Assembly: GCF_900104845.1 (NCBI RefSeq)
Contig: NZ_FNSR01000003.1
Location: 992,001-1,056,000 of the forward strand
Reading direction: 5' to 3'
From: Paraburkholderia caballeronis
Lineage (GTDB): Bacteria; Pseudomonadota; Gammaproteobacteria; Burkholderiales; Burkholderiaceae
DNA: 64,000 bases
Shown: in pieces, positions 26,717-34,615 of the stretch
How positions within the stretch are numbered: the first letter of the stretch is position 1
Layout: each line of letters starts with the position of its first letter
Made by a program: the position numbers and the translations under genes
The notes under the pieces: model-generated
What the model was told of the DNA's origin: nothing
Databases searched by the model: none
What the model saw: only the letters and a program-made list of their open reading frames with translations

Positions 26717-27196
26717 GTGGAATGGAACGTCGAAGCCAGCCTGTCGCATTTGCGCCGCATCAGGAAGCCGAAACCCGCGCCGCCGTATCAGTGCGCGCGG
26801 CACGTGCACGCGGCGCTCGAAGCGGGCGGCCTCCGTCTGCCGCCGATCGAAAGCCGGCATCCGGAAGACGGGCCGTCCGCGTGCGACTACGGCCGGCCTC
26901 TCGAACAGGCGGGCTTCGCGGTGTTCTACGACAATCTGAACGAGGATCTCGCGAGCACCTCGTATGCGCCGGCCGGCGGCGACATCACGATCTTCATGCC
27001 GATCACGTCGGAAATCGTCAGCGAGATCGCGATCCATCTGCACCGGCACGGCCACATCCAGATGTACGACGACGTGAGCGCCGCGTGGATCTCCGACTTC
27101 AGGCAGGGCGACTTCTTCCCGGACCGCGACACGCGGATCGGCTACGACCGCTTCCAGATCTACCGCCATGCGCATGCGTCGGCCCGCGCGCGGTGA
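26717..27196 (+). CDS. CHAP/NlpC-like cysteine amidase; candidate peptidoglycan hydrolase
   Basis: A 159-residue protein without signal peptide. The pattern Q-Cys26-ARHVHAALEAGG, a GGDITIF strand, GHIQMYDD with His113, then WISDFRQGDFFP with Asp127, is what I know from CHAP/NlpC-P60-type cysteine peptidases and small T6SS amidase effectors. The Cys/His catalytic dyad is therefore probably intact. The start is a GTG with AAGGAGTCCGAGC upstream. No neighbouring gene looks like an immunity protein: LysR lies upstream on the same strand, and a sensor kinase converges from downstream. A housekeeping or phage-derived amidase is the alternative. It lies about 6 kb from the T6SS island. Motifs are clear; the cellular role is inference. 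Confidence 0.6.
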   Translation: MEWNVEASLSHLRRIRKPKPAPPYQCARHVHAALEAGGLRLPPIESRHPEDGPSACDYGRPLEQAGFAVFYDNLNEDLASTSYAPAGGDITIFMPITSEIVSEIAIHLHRHGHIQMYDDVSAAWISDFRQGDFFPDRDTRIGYDRFQIYRHAHASARAR

Positions 27197-27211
27197 CGTC
27201 CTCCGCCGCGC

Positions 27212-28540
27212 TCACAGCCCCGTCGCGCTGACCGTCAAGCCGGGGCCGCCCGCGTTGTTCGCCATCGTCAGCGCGACGTGGTGGCGCAACGCGATGTGCT
27301 GCGCGATCGCGAGGCCGAGCCCGCTGCCCTGCGCCTGCGAGCCGCTGCCGCGATAGAAGCGGTCGAACACGCGGCCGAGTTCGTCGGCCGGGATGCCGGG
27401 GCCGGTGTCGCGCACGTCGAACGCGACGCTATCGCCCGCGCGCCGCAGCACCACGTCCACGGTGCCGCCCGGCGGCGTGTAGCGGATCGCGTTGTCGACG
27501 AGGTTCGCGAGCATGATCGACAGCGCGTGCTGCTCGCCGAGCACCACATAGCGGTCGTCGGCCTCGTGCTCGTCGCGGCATTCGAGGCCGAGGTCGATCC
27601 CCTTCGCCTCCGCGAGCAGCGACAGGTCGCCGACCACCTGCTCGCCGACGTGCCGCAGGCTGACCGGCTGCATCACCGTCGCGACCTGCGCGTCCTCGCG
27701 CGCGAGCGTCAATAGCTGCTGCACCAGATGGATCAGCCGGTTCAGCCGGCCCTCGACGCGCGCGAGCGTGCGCTCGTCGCCGCGCAGCGAGCCGTCGCTG
27801 ACCGCCGCCTGCAATTGCAGCTTCAGCGCCGCCAGCGGCGAGCGCAGTTCGTGCGCGGCGTCCGCGATGAACGTGCGCTGCGCCTGCAACGCGGTGCCGA
27901 GCCGTTCGAGCAGGTCGTTCAGCGCCTCCGCGAGCGGGCGCACCTCGACCGGCAGCCGTTCGAGATCCGGCAGCGGTTCGAGCGATTCGATCGAGCGCGT
28001 GCCGAGCGACTTCGACAGCCGGCCGACCGGCGCAAAGCCGCGCGACACGACCCACAGCACGAACGCGATCGCCACCGGCACCATCACGAGCAGCGGCCAC
28101 AGCGTATGCCACGCAAGGCGCAGCGCGAGATCGTTGCGCACCGACACCGGCTGCGCGACCTGCACGAAGCGCCCCGGCTGCGCGAGGCTGAACACGCGCC
28201 AGTGATGATCGCCGCGCCGCGCCGTGCGGATGCCGGGCGGAAAACGCTCCGGCGGCGGCGAGTCCGGCGACTGATAGAGCAGTTGCCCGGCCTGATTCCA
28301 GATTTCGATCGACAGACGGTCGTCGGCGATGCTGTCGAGCCCGTCGGACGACGAATGCTCGGCGGCGATCGCGCCCTGCACGTCCGCGGGCATCGACAGC
28401 GCGACCGTGCGCAGTTCGTAGTCGAACAGTTCGCTTGCCTCTTCGCGCGCCTTCTGGAAGATGCCGAGGCCGGCGACCGCCGACATCGCCGCGAAGCCGA
28501 AAATCAGCCAGCCGAGCAGCCAGCGCCGGATCGACTTCAT
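27212..28540 (-). CDS. Sensor histidine kinase (QseC/PmrB-like)
   Basis: A 442-residue inner-membrane sensor kinase. TM1 is at residues ~8-26 and TM2 at ~149-166 (PLLVMVPVAIAFVLWVVS), flanking a ~120-residue periplasmic domain. A HAMP-like linker follows, then HisKA with His230 in IADAAHELRSPLAALKLQLQ. The HATPase motifs are NLVDNAIRYTPPGG, DTGPGIPADELG and GSGLGLAIA. It is the second gene of a pair: its ATG overlaps the regulator stop (ATGA). Domain layout and the HisKA sequence match QseC, PmrB and TctE relatives, but the signal is not evident. All catalytic motifs are intact. Confidence 0.92.
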   Translation of the reverse strand: MKSIRRWLLGWLIFGFAAMSAVAGLGIFQKAREEASELFDYELRTVALSMPADVQGAIAAEHSSSDGLDSIADDRLSIEIWNQAGQLLYQSPDSPPPERFPPGIRTARRGDHHWRVFSLAQPGRFVQVAQPVSVRNDLALRLAWHTLWPLLVMVPVAIAFVLWVVSRGFAPVGRLSKSLGTRSIESLEPLPDLERLPVEVRPLAEALNDLLERLGTALQAQRTFIADAAHELRSPLAALKLQLQAAVSDGSLRGDERTLARVEGRLNRLIHLVQQLLTLAREDAQVATVMQPVSLRHVGEQVVGDLSLLAEAKGIDLGLECRDEHEADDRYVVLGEQHALSIMLANLVDNAIRYTPPGGTVDVVLRRAGDSVAFDVRDTGPGIPADELGRVFDRFYRGSGSQAQGSGLGLAIAQHIALRHHVALTMANNAGGPGLTVSATGL

Positions 28541-29199
28541 TCGATGCTCTTCATCCGGTAGCCGACGCCGCGCACGGTGACGATCTGGTCCGCGCCGAGC
28601 TTGCGCCGCAGTCCGTGCACATGCACTTCGATCGCGTTGCTGCCGACTTCGTCGCCCCAGCCGTACAGCTTGTCTTCGAGTTGCGCGCGCGTGAACACGC
28701 GCGACGGCGCCTCGATCAGCGCCTGCAGCAGCGCGAACTCGCGCGGCAGCAGGCGCAGCGGCTCGCCGTGCTTCGTCACTTCGTGCGCGGCGGGGTCGAG
28801 CGTCAGGTCGCCGTGCGCGTAGACCGGCTGCCGGTGGTCGGTGCGACGGCGCAGCAGCGCGCGCACGCGCGCGGCCAGTTCGTCGAGATCGAACGGCTTC
28901 ACCAGATAGTCGTCCGCGCCCGCGTCGAGACCGCGGATGCGGTCCTCGATCGCGTCGCGCGCGGTCAGGATCAGCACCGACGCCGCGCCGCCGCCCGCGC
29001 GGTATTCGCGCAGCACGCCGATGCCGTCGCGCTGCGGCAGCCCGAGGTCGAGCAGCACCAGATCGTAGACGCCGTTGCCGAGCGACAGCGCCGCCGCGCG
29101 CCCGTCCTGCGCCCAGTCGATCGCATAACCGGCGCGGCGCATCGAATCCAGCACCGTTTCGGCGATCATTTCGTCGTCTTCGACCAGCAGCAGCCGCAT
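28537..29199 (-). CDS. OmpR-family response regulator (QseB/PmrA-like)
   Basis: A 220-residue regulator that pairs with the downstream kinase. The receiver has the acidic pocket LVEDDEMIAE, phosphoacceptor Asp51 in LLDLGLPQRDG, and Lys in DDYLVKPFDLDELAAR. The winged-helix domain has LLPREFALLQALIEAPSRVF and SNAIEVHVHGLRRKLGAD. ATG 29199 is chosen over the in-frame ATG at 29232 because MRLLLVEDD is the normal start of this family. A direct repeat typical of OmpR-family boxes lies about 50 bases upstream (29247-29262), suggesting autoregulation. Confidence 0.93.
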   Translation of the reverse strand: MRLLLVEDDEMIAETVLDSMRRAGYAIDWAQDGRAAALSLGNGVYDLVLLDLGLPQRDGIGVLREYRAGGGAASVLILTARDAIEDRIRGLDAGADDYLVKPFDLDELAARVRALLRRRTDHRQPVYAHGDLTLDPAAHEVTKHGEPLRLLPREFALLQALIEAPSRVFTRAQLEDKLYGWGDEVGSNAIEVHVHGLRRKLGADQIVTVRGVGYRMKSIE

Positions 29200-29246
29200 G
29201 TTTCCCTCGTTTGGATTTCGTCCGGGGCGCATTGTCGGTGGCGGAA

Positions 29247-29262
29247 CCTTACCGTTTCCTTA
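29247..29262 (-). promoter_or_regulatory. OmpR-type direct-repeat box upstream of the QseB/PmrA-like gene
   Basis: On the minus strand the sequence reads TAAGG, six bases, TAAGG: two pentamers in direct repeat with an 11-bp period, one helical turn. PmrA/QseB-type regulators bind such half-sites at this spacing. Its position 48-63 bases before the regulator's start fits an autoregulatory site. Binding is inferred from the pattern. Confidence 0.5.
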
Positions 29263-29328
29263 TCCGGGATTTTTTCCGTTGCCGGTGGCGGACGGCCGGC
29301 TGCCTGGGCCGCGTGCCGTCGCTTCCGG

Positions 29329-30135
29329 TCATGCGTCGGGACAGGCCGCCGCGCGCTGCGTTCGGCGCTCGCGCCGCCGCTGCACGACGACCAGCGCCGC
29401 CATCACCGCGACGATTGTAAGCGTTGCCGAAATGCGGTCGAGCGCAAAACCGCCGTCTTCGTACGGCTTCGTCAGCGTGTCGCCGAGCGTCGCACCGAGC
29501 GGACGCGTGAGCACATATGCGCTCCAGAACAGCACGCCAGCCCAGGTGCGCGGCGCGATCCATCCGATCGCCGCGACGATCGACAGCAGCGACGCGAACA
29601 CCAGCGCGCCGACTTCGAAACCGAACCCGGCCGACGACGCAACGAAGTCGCCCAGCGCGGTGCCCAGCGTATTCGCGACGACGATCGCTACCCAGTAGAA
29701 CACCTCGTCGCGCCGATCGGCGATGCGCTCGTATTCGATGCGGCCGGTCACGAGCCGCCAGACGACGAGCACCGCGATCACGCCGGCCAGCAGCAGCGCG
29801 GACGACGTGACGTAACCGAGCCCGAGGGTCCGGTCGATGAAGTCGGACGTCGTCGTGCCGACCGTCGTGGTCGCGACGACCACCGTCCAGTACGTGAGCG
29901 GGTGATACCGTGACGCGCGCACCTGCAGCGCGAGCGTCACGACGAAGAACGCGAGAAAGACCAGCGTCGCGACCGCGTAACCGAGGTTCAGCGTCATCGA
30001 CAACGCGTCGCCGCCGGTTTCGCCGGCGGTGGTCGCGAGAATCTTCACGGCCCAGAACCACGCGGTGACCTGCGGGACCTTGCTCGGCAGCGCATCGTCG
30101 TCACGGGCGTCGAAGTATCGTGCGGGTTGTGTCAT
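29329..30135 (-). CDS. Multi-pass membrane protein with four internal repeats (COG4705 type)
   Basis: A 268-residue integral membrane protein of about eight helices. Four related repeats are visible, each with a Thr/Gly-rich motif and an acidic residue: TTAGETGGDALS, TTVGTTTSDFIDRTLGLGY, NTLGTALGDFVASSAGFGF and PLGATLGDTLTKP. Repeats 1 to 3 and the end of repeat 4 are followed by hydrophobic helices. This matches what I know of the COG4705 family, of unknown function despite an old link to amylopullulanase regulation. The repeated Gly-Asp motif within membrane segments suggests a transporter or channel core. ATG 30135 has AGGAG properly placed; an earlier ATG at 30261 would overlap the divergent promoter. 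Confidence 0.8.
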   Translation of the reverse strand: MTQPARYFDARDDDALPSKVPQVTAWFWAVKILATTAGETGGDALSMTLNLGYAVATLVFLAFFVVTLALQVRASRYHPLTYWTVVVATTTVGTTTSDFIDRTLGLGYVTSSALLLAGVIAVLVVWRLVTGRIEYERIADRRDEVFYWVAIVVANTLGTALGDFVASSAGFGFEVGALVFASLLSIVAAIGWIAPRTWAGVLFWSAYVLTRPLGATLGDTLTKPYEDGGFALDRISATLTIVAVMAALVVVQRRRERRTQRAAACPDA

Positions 30136-30267
30136 CGGTCGCTCCTGCGAGAGATCGTCGAACGGCACGGCGCGGCGCCGGATGGGCCGCACGTCGTGGG
30201 TTCGATTCGCAGGATGGTGGGGGGCGATGCTTAGGGTTTGCTTAGCCATCCCTCCGGGCAAATCACC

Positions 30268-30287
30268 AATAGCACGATCGTTCTATT
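30268..30287. promoter_or_regulatory. Near-perfect palindrome, likely TetR-family operator and core promoter
   Basis: A 20-bp palindrome with arms AATAG and CTATT around an ACGATCGT core, broken by only one unmatched base pair, sits 51 bases before the acyl-CoA dehydrogenase start. Its right end overlaps TATTAT, a good -10 element for that gene. TetR/FadR-like repressors of fatty-acid genes commonly bind such dyads over the promoter. No TetR gene is adjacent, so the regulator would act in trans. The divergent COG4705 gene could share it. Confidence 0.6.
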
Positions 30288-30337
30288 ATCTGTATGCTGG
30301 CGCGAATCGATGACCCCTCTTCCGGGACCACCCCGCC

Positions 30338-32188
30338 ATGTCGCTGATCCTTTCCCGCCGTGACCTGAACTTCCTGCTGTACGAATGGCTCGACGTCGGG
30401 CGCCTGACCGCGATCCCGCGCTACGCGGACCACTCGCGCGAGACCTTCGACGCCGCGCTCGACACCTGCGAAAGAATCGCAACCGACCTGTTCGCGCCGC
30501 ACAACAAGAAAAACGACCAGCACGAGCCGCAGTTCGACGGCGAGACCGTCACGATCATTCCGGAAGTCAAAACCGCGCTGAAGGCGTTCTGCGACGCCGG
30601 CCTGATGGCGGCCGGCCAGGACTATGAACTCGGCGGCATGCAGTTGCCGCTCGTCGTCGAGAAGGCGGGTTTCGCCTGGTTCAAGGGGGCTAACGTCGGC
30701 ACGAGCGCGTATCCGTTTCTGACGATCGGCAACGCGAACCTGCTGCTCGCGCACGGCAGCGCCGCGCAGATCGACGCATTCGTCAAACCCGAACTGGAGG
30801 GCCGCTTCTTCGGGACCATGTGCCTGTCCGAACCGCAGGCCGGGTCGTCGCTGTCCGACGTCGCGACGCGCGCCGACTTCGAATGCGACTCGCCGCTCGG
30901 CGGACAGTACCGGCTGCGCGGCAACAAAATGTGGATCTCGGGCGGCGAGCACGAACTGTCGGAGAACATCGTGCATCTGGTCCTCGCGAAGATTCCCGGC
31001 CCGGACGGAAAACTGATTCCGGGCGTCAAGGGAATCTCGCTGTTCGTGGTGCCGAAATACCTGGCGAACGCGGACGGCTCGCGCGGCGAGCACAACGACG
31101 TCGTGCTCGCCGGACTCAATCACAAGATGGGTTATCGCGGCACGACGAACTGCCTGCTGAACTTCGGCGAAGGCACGAAATACACGCCGGGCGGCCGCGC
31201 GGGCGCGATCGGCTATCTGGTCGGCGAGCCGCACCGCGGGCTCGCGGCGATGTTCCACATGATGAACGAGGCGCGCATCGGCGTCGGCCTCGGCGCGACG
31301 ATGCTCGGCTACACCGGTTATCTGCACGCGCTCGACTACGCGCGCAACCGTCCGCAGGGCCGGCCGGTCGGCGCGGCCGGCAAGGACCCGGCGTCGGTCC
31401 AGGTGCGGCTGGTCGAGCACGCGGACGTGCGCCGGATGCTGCTCGCGCAGAAGAGTTATGTCGAAGGCGCGCTGGCGCTGAACCTGTATTGCGCGAAGCT
31501 CGTCGACGAGTCGCGCGCGCCCGGCGACGCCGATGCGCAGCACGCGTTGACGCTGCTGCTCGATCTGCTGACGCCGATCGCGAAAAGCTGGCCGTCGCAG
31601 TGGTGTCTCGCGGCGAACGATCTCGCGATCCAGGTGCACGGCGGCTACGGCTACACGCGCGAATACAACGTCGAGCAGTTCTATCGCGACAACCGGCTGA
31701 ACCCGATCCACGAGGGCACGCACGGCATCCAGGGACTCGACCTGCTCGGCCGCAAGGTGCTGGTCGAGGACGGCGCGGCGCTGCGGCTGCTGGCCGGACG
31801 CATCCAGGCGACGATCGACCGCGCGCGCGCGCTCGACGACGCCGCGCAGCAAACGCAGGCCCAGGCGCTCGCCCAGGCGGTGCGGCGGCTCGCGGACGTG
31901 ACGCGCCGGCTGTGGTCCGCCGACGACCCGGCGGTGACGCTCGCGAACGCGTCCGTGTATCTGGAAGCGTTCGGGCACGTCGTGCTCGCATGGATCTGGC
32001 TCGAACAGGCGCTTGCCGCCCTCGCGGTGCTGCCGGCCGCGAGCGACACGGACGCCGATTTCTATCGCGGCAAACTCGCCGCCGCGCAGTATTTCTTCGC
32101 GTGGGAGTTGCCGAAGACCGCGCAGCAGTTCGATCTGCTTGCATCGCTCGACAGGACCACGCTGGAGATGCGGGATCAGTGGTTCTAG
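30338..32188 (+). CDS. Long-form acyl-CoA dehydrogenase (DmdC/FadE5-like)
   Basis: A 616-residue FAD-dependent acyl-CoA dehydrogenase, longer than the ~390-residue classical enzymes. It has the N-terminal helical domain of the long family, FAD-binding segments FFGTMCLSEPQAGSSLSDVA and KMWISGGEHELSENIVHLVL, and MNEARIGVGLGATMLGYTGY. The C-terminal domain has VHGGYGYTREYNVEQFYRDN followed by HEGTHGIQGLDLLGRKV, which holds the catalytic glutamate. A further ~120-residue helical C-terminal domain is typical of 3-methylmercaptopropionyl-CoA dehydrogenase and FadE5-like proteins. It probably acts in beta-oxidation or a related acyl-CoA pathway in the cytoplasm. It is monocistronic and followed by IS remnants, which mark the left end of the T6SS island. 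Confidence 0.93.
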   Translation: MSLILSRRDLNFLLYEWLDVGRLTAIPRYADHSRETFDAALDTCERIATDLFAPHNKKNDQHEPQFDGETVTIIPEVKTALKAFCDAGLMAAGQDYELGGMQLPLVVEKAGFAWFKGANVGTSAYPFLTIGNANLLLAHGSAAQIDAFVKPELEGRFFGTMCLSEPQAGSSLSDVATRADFECDSPLGGQYRLRGNKMWISGGEHELSENIVHLVLAKIPGPDGKLIPGVKGISLFVVPKYLANADGSRGEHNDVVLAGLNHKMGYRGTTNCLLNFGEGTKYTPGGRAGAIGYLVGEPHRGLAAMFHMMNEARIGVGLGATMLGYTGYLHALDYARNRPQGRPVGAAGKDPASVQVRLVEHADVRRMLLAQKSYVEGALALNLYCAKLVDESRAPGDADAQHALTLLLDLLTPIAKSWPSQWCLAANDLAIQVHGGYGYTREYNVEQFYRDNRLNPIHEGTHGIQGLDLLGRKVLVEDGAALRLLAGRIQATIDRARALDDAAQQTQAQALAQAVRRLADVTRRLWSADDPAVTLANASVYLEAFGHVVLAWIWLEQALAALAVLPAASDTDADFYRGKLAAAQYFFAWELPKTAQQFDLLASLDRTTLEMRDQWF

Positions 32189-32295
32189 ACGCACCATGCT
32201 GGCGGCGTTACGGTTACGTGGTCGCCGGCGCAGACCGGATGATCCGTCGGATGCGGAAGCCCCTTAACGCAAACTCACGGCAAAAATCCGGCAGG
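32189..32295. other. Junction between host DNA and IS remnants
   Basis: A short spacer after the acyl-CoA dehydrogenase stop with no gene-like content. It ends at the 3' end of the IS630-type transposase remnant and probably contains the remnant's outer end, but I could not identify an inverted repeat or target duplication by eye. Confidence 0.3.
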
Positions 32296-32663
32296 TCAGT
32301 AGTGGGACACGAATTGATCGAGACGCTTGATCAGTTGCCTGACCGAGCCGAACGAGCCGCGACGTATGGCCTTGCCGGCGATCAACGCAAAGAAGCGTTC
32401 CACCTGGTTAAGCCACGAACTACAAGCGGGGATGAAATGCATGCGCCACCGAGGCCGCGCGGCCAGCCATGCCTTGACTTTGGGATGCTTGTGGGCACTG
32501 TAGTTGTCAACGATGCAGTGCACGTCGAGAGCTTCCGGGACCGCCTTGTCGATCTCACGCAGGAACGACGGAAACTTCTGATGTCGGTGACGCGGCTTGC
32601 AGGTGGCCAGCACCGCGCCGTTGACCACGTTCAGGGCCGCAAACAGCGTGGTGGTGCCGTGGG
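32296..32663 (-). mobile_element. IS630-family transposase remnant (C-terminal DDE part)
   Basis: Minus-strand frame encoding the C-terminal ~120 residues of an IS630-type DDE transposase. Readable parts are GTTTLFAALNVVNGAVLATC, the second catalytic Asp in HCIVDNYSAHKHPKVKAWL and the final Glu in PACSSWLNQVERFFALIAGK. The N-terminal DNA-binding and first Asp regions are missing. The frame ends abruptly near 32663, where sequence of an unrelated IS3 element begins on the opposite strand. It is therefore a truncated, non-functional copy. It forms the left border of the T6SS island. Confidence 0.85.
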
Positions 32664-32910
32664 CATGCGTTCATCGATGAGCCGTCGCGGCGATTGTTAG
32701 GATAATGCGCCGACCGAAAGCCTGTGGGGTTCGCTGAAGGTCGCACGACTGCACGGTCGGCACTTCGCGACGCGGCGTGCCGCGATGGATGAAATCATCG
32801 ACTGGCTTGGCTTCTACAATGCCCGCCGACTGCATTCGACATTGAACTACGTCAGCCCCATGACGTTCGAGAAGAATTGGGCCGCCGCTCAGCGAGGGCG
32901 AGCGGCCTGA
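32664..32910 (+). pseudogene. IS3-family OrfB fragment with an internal amber codon
   Basis: Plus-strand remains of an IS3-type transposase. SSMSRRGDC, then a TAG stop at 32698-32700, then DNAPTESLWGSLKVARLHGR and HSTLNYVSPMTFEKNW up to TGA at 32910. Intact IS3 transposases read RRGDC(W/Y)DNA here, so the amber codon replaced an aromatic codon. Only the C-terminal catalytic segment, including the final Glu of DDE, remains. It abuts the IS630 remnant directly, indicating nested insertion or recombination between elements at the island edge. Confidence 0.8.
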
Positions 32911-32984
32911 TGGCTTCAGCTATGGGATAACTGGCGTCTGGATGCGAGGCCACCCGTCCGGTGTAACGAACAGTCTTGCGATTT

Positions 32985-33536
32985 TCACTGTGCCGGACGC
33001 GTCTTCTGTGCGTCGCCCGCGGCAACAAGATCATTGCCCACCAGTTCAAGCTTCAGCGGATCATCTGGCGACAGGCTCTTCTTCGGAAACACCCGGCGCC
33101 ATGTGGTGGCACCGGTCGGATCCCGGAAGAACGCCACCACCGCAACATACTGCGTATCGGTCTTCATCGGCTGGGTGACGTTCACCGCGCCCCCCGGCGT
33201 CACGATGACACTGGTCATATCCTGAAGATCCTGGCCAAGCACCGTGCGGTCATTGTCCAGAAGATCGTAGTACGACGCAGCATCCAGACCCTTCCAGTCC
33301 TTGAGCTGGTAGATCCGCACGGCAACCGAGAACGGCTGGGTGCCCGAGGTACTGTTCAGTGCCGGGCGCGCGCTCAGGTCGATATTGAGCGTCTTGACCG
33401 TCTTGTGGAACACCGCGTTGTACGCGTTTGCCGTACCGTCCGACACGGATTGCCACGCGCCACACGCCGACAGGATGAGGCACAGACCCGCTGTGGCCAT
33501 TACAGGAAATATCCGCACGGTTCCTCCGTGATTCAT
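32985..33536 (-). CDS. tssJ: T6SS outer-membrane lipoprotein TssJ
   Basis: Outer-membrane lipoprotein of the T6SS membrane complex (183 residues) that contacts the periplasmic end of TssM. The lipobox LSAC follows the hydrophobic segment VMATAGLCLILSAC. The transthyretin-like fold is shown by KTLNIDLSARPALN, FSVAVRIYQLKDWKGLDAAS and QYVAVVAFFRDPTGATTWRR. The ATG at 33536 overlaps the tssG stop (ATGA). However, GGAGGA lies inside the first codons and is placed to serve the in-frame GTG at 33518, so that may be the real start. It is the last gene of the minus-strand arm; IS remnants follow immediately. Confidence 0.9.
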   Translation of the reverse strand: MNHGGTVRIFPVMATAGLCLILSACGAWQSVSDGTANAYNAVFHKTVKTLNIDLSARPALNSTSGTQPFSVAVRIYQLKDWKGLDAASYYDLLDNDRTVLGQDLQDMTSVIVTPGGAVNVTQPMKTDTQYVAVVAFFRDPTGATTWRRVFPKKSLSPDDPLKLELVGNDLVAAGDAQKTRPAQ

Positions 33537-34615
33537 GGGTTCAGTGAGTTGTAGCGGCCCAGATTGATCGTGACCGTCTGGTTTGCCGCAGGAGTGAGTA
33601 GTGCGGTCCAGGCCAGCCGCGGCCGATGCACACCAGCTGGCGCGGCACCGCCTGTCAGGGTAAGGGTAGGCGCAGCGGTTGCAGGAATCTCCATGCGCAA
33701 TATTGCGTCGGACCTGTTGCCGAGATAGAGGCCGACCAGACGCATCAGATCCTCATGGAATACCTCGCCCGGTAGTAGCGCATGCGCCTGGGTGTTATCG
33801 AGCGGCCGGATCGTCACGAGAATCGCCTGCGAGCGATCCAGTACGCGGGAGCCGAGCACATGGCCATCACCCAGGCCGCTCAAAGGAGGACCGTTGGCAC
33901 GTCGGGCGCGCCGTCCCGCAGTCAGCCCCTGCTGCTGGCCGGCTGGCGTCCACTGCGGGTAGAACTCGCGCACCGTGACCTTCGCGCCATCGAGCAGATG
34001 CGTTACAACGCCCTCCAAGCCTTCGGCCGGGCGCGTGCGCTGCATGAAGAGCCCGACCAGAGCCAGAAGTCGCGACGGCGCCAAGCCGGATTTGCCGGCC
34101 GGATCCCCGATACCCAGTCCTGCCAGCGACAGGAGATATTTCGAGATCTCGTCGGTACCGCCCGGGCGGAAATTGACCGGGTAGTGATACTTGAGCCAGG
34201 CCCGGTAAAGCAGCGTGACGATGCGATGGTTGAAGATGTCGAGAAAGGCCGTCACCTTCTCGTGCCCTTCCTTGCGCAGCACGATGTCGTCGATCAGGTG
34301 CGGCGGCATCGCCGCATCCACGCCGTAGAGGCCAAGGAAAGTGGTCTGCACCAACGGCAGCGCATCCTCGTCCTCCTCGTCGAACGCCACACCCGCAACT
34401 TCGGATCCCGGAAACCCAACCCTTGCGCGCGGCTGAAAGCGCACCGGCTCATGCTCGGGTGTGTCCTGGGTTCCGAAGCCGGGTTTGTCAGGCGTCTGCA
34501 ATTCGAGCAAGCGCAGCAGCTGGAACACATTCATCTGCGGCGCCGCGGACAGCAGTGCGCGGACAAACGGCGCGAGCTTTGGCCGACGGATCCGCATGGT
34601 ATTCATCCCGCTCAT
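33533..34615 (-). CDS. tssG: T6SS baseplate protein TssG
   Basis: Baseplate wedge component of 360 residues that works with TssF and TssE. Family segments include MNVFQLLRLLELQTPDKPGF, the FLGLYGVDAAMPPHLIDDIV stretch, FLDIFNHRIVTLLYRAWLKY (the most conserved TssG motif), and SGLAPSRLLALVGLFMQRTR. The start is placed at ATG 34615, which overlaps the tssF stop as ATGA; an in-frame ATG at 34648 would lie well inside tssF. It is coupled to tssF and tssJ by four-base overlaps at both ends. Length is typical. Confidence 0.92.
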   Translation of the reverse strand: MSGMNTMRIRRPKLAPFVRALLSAAPQMNVFQLLRLLELQTPDKPGFGTQDTPEHEPVRFQPRARVGFPGSEVAGVAFDEEDEDALPLVQTTFLGLYGVDAAMPPHLIDDIVLRKEGHEKVTAFLDIFNHRIVTLLYRAWLKYHYPVNFRPGGTDEISKYLLSLAGLGIGDPAGKSGLAPSRLLALVGLFMQRTRPAEGLEGVVTHLLDGAKVTVREFYPQWTPAGQQQGLTAGRRARRANGPPLSGLGDGHVLGSRVLDRSQAILVTIRPLDNTQAHALLPGEVFHEDLMRLVGLYLGNRSDAILRMEIPATAAPTLTLTGGAAPAGVHRPRLAWTALLTPAANQTVTINLGRYNSLNP

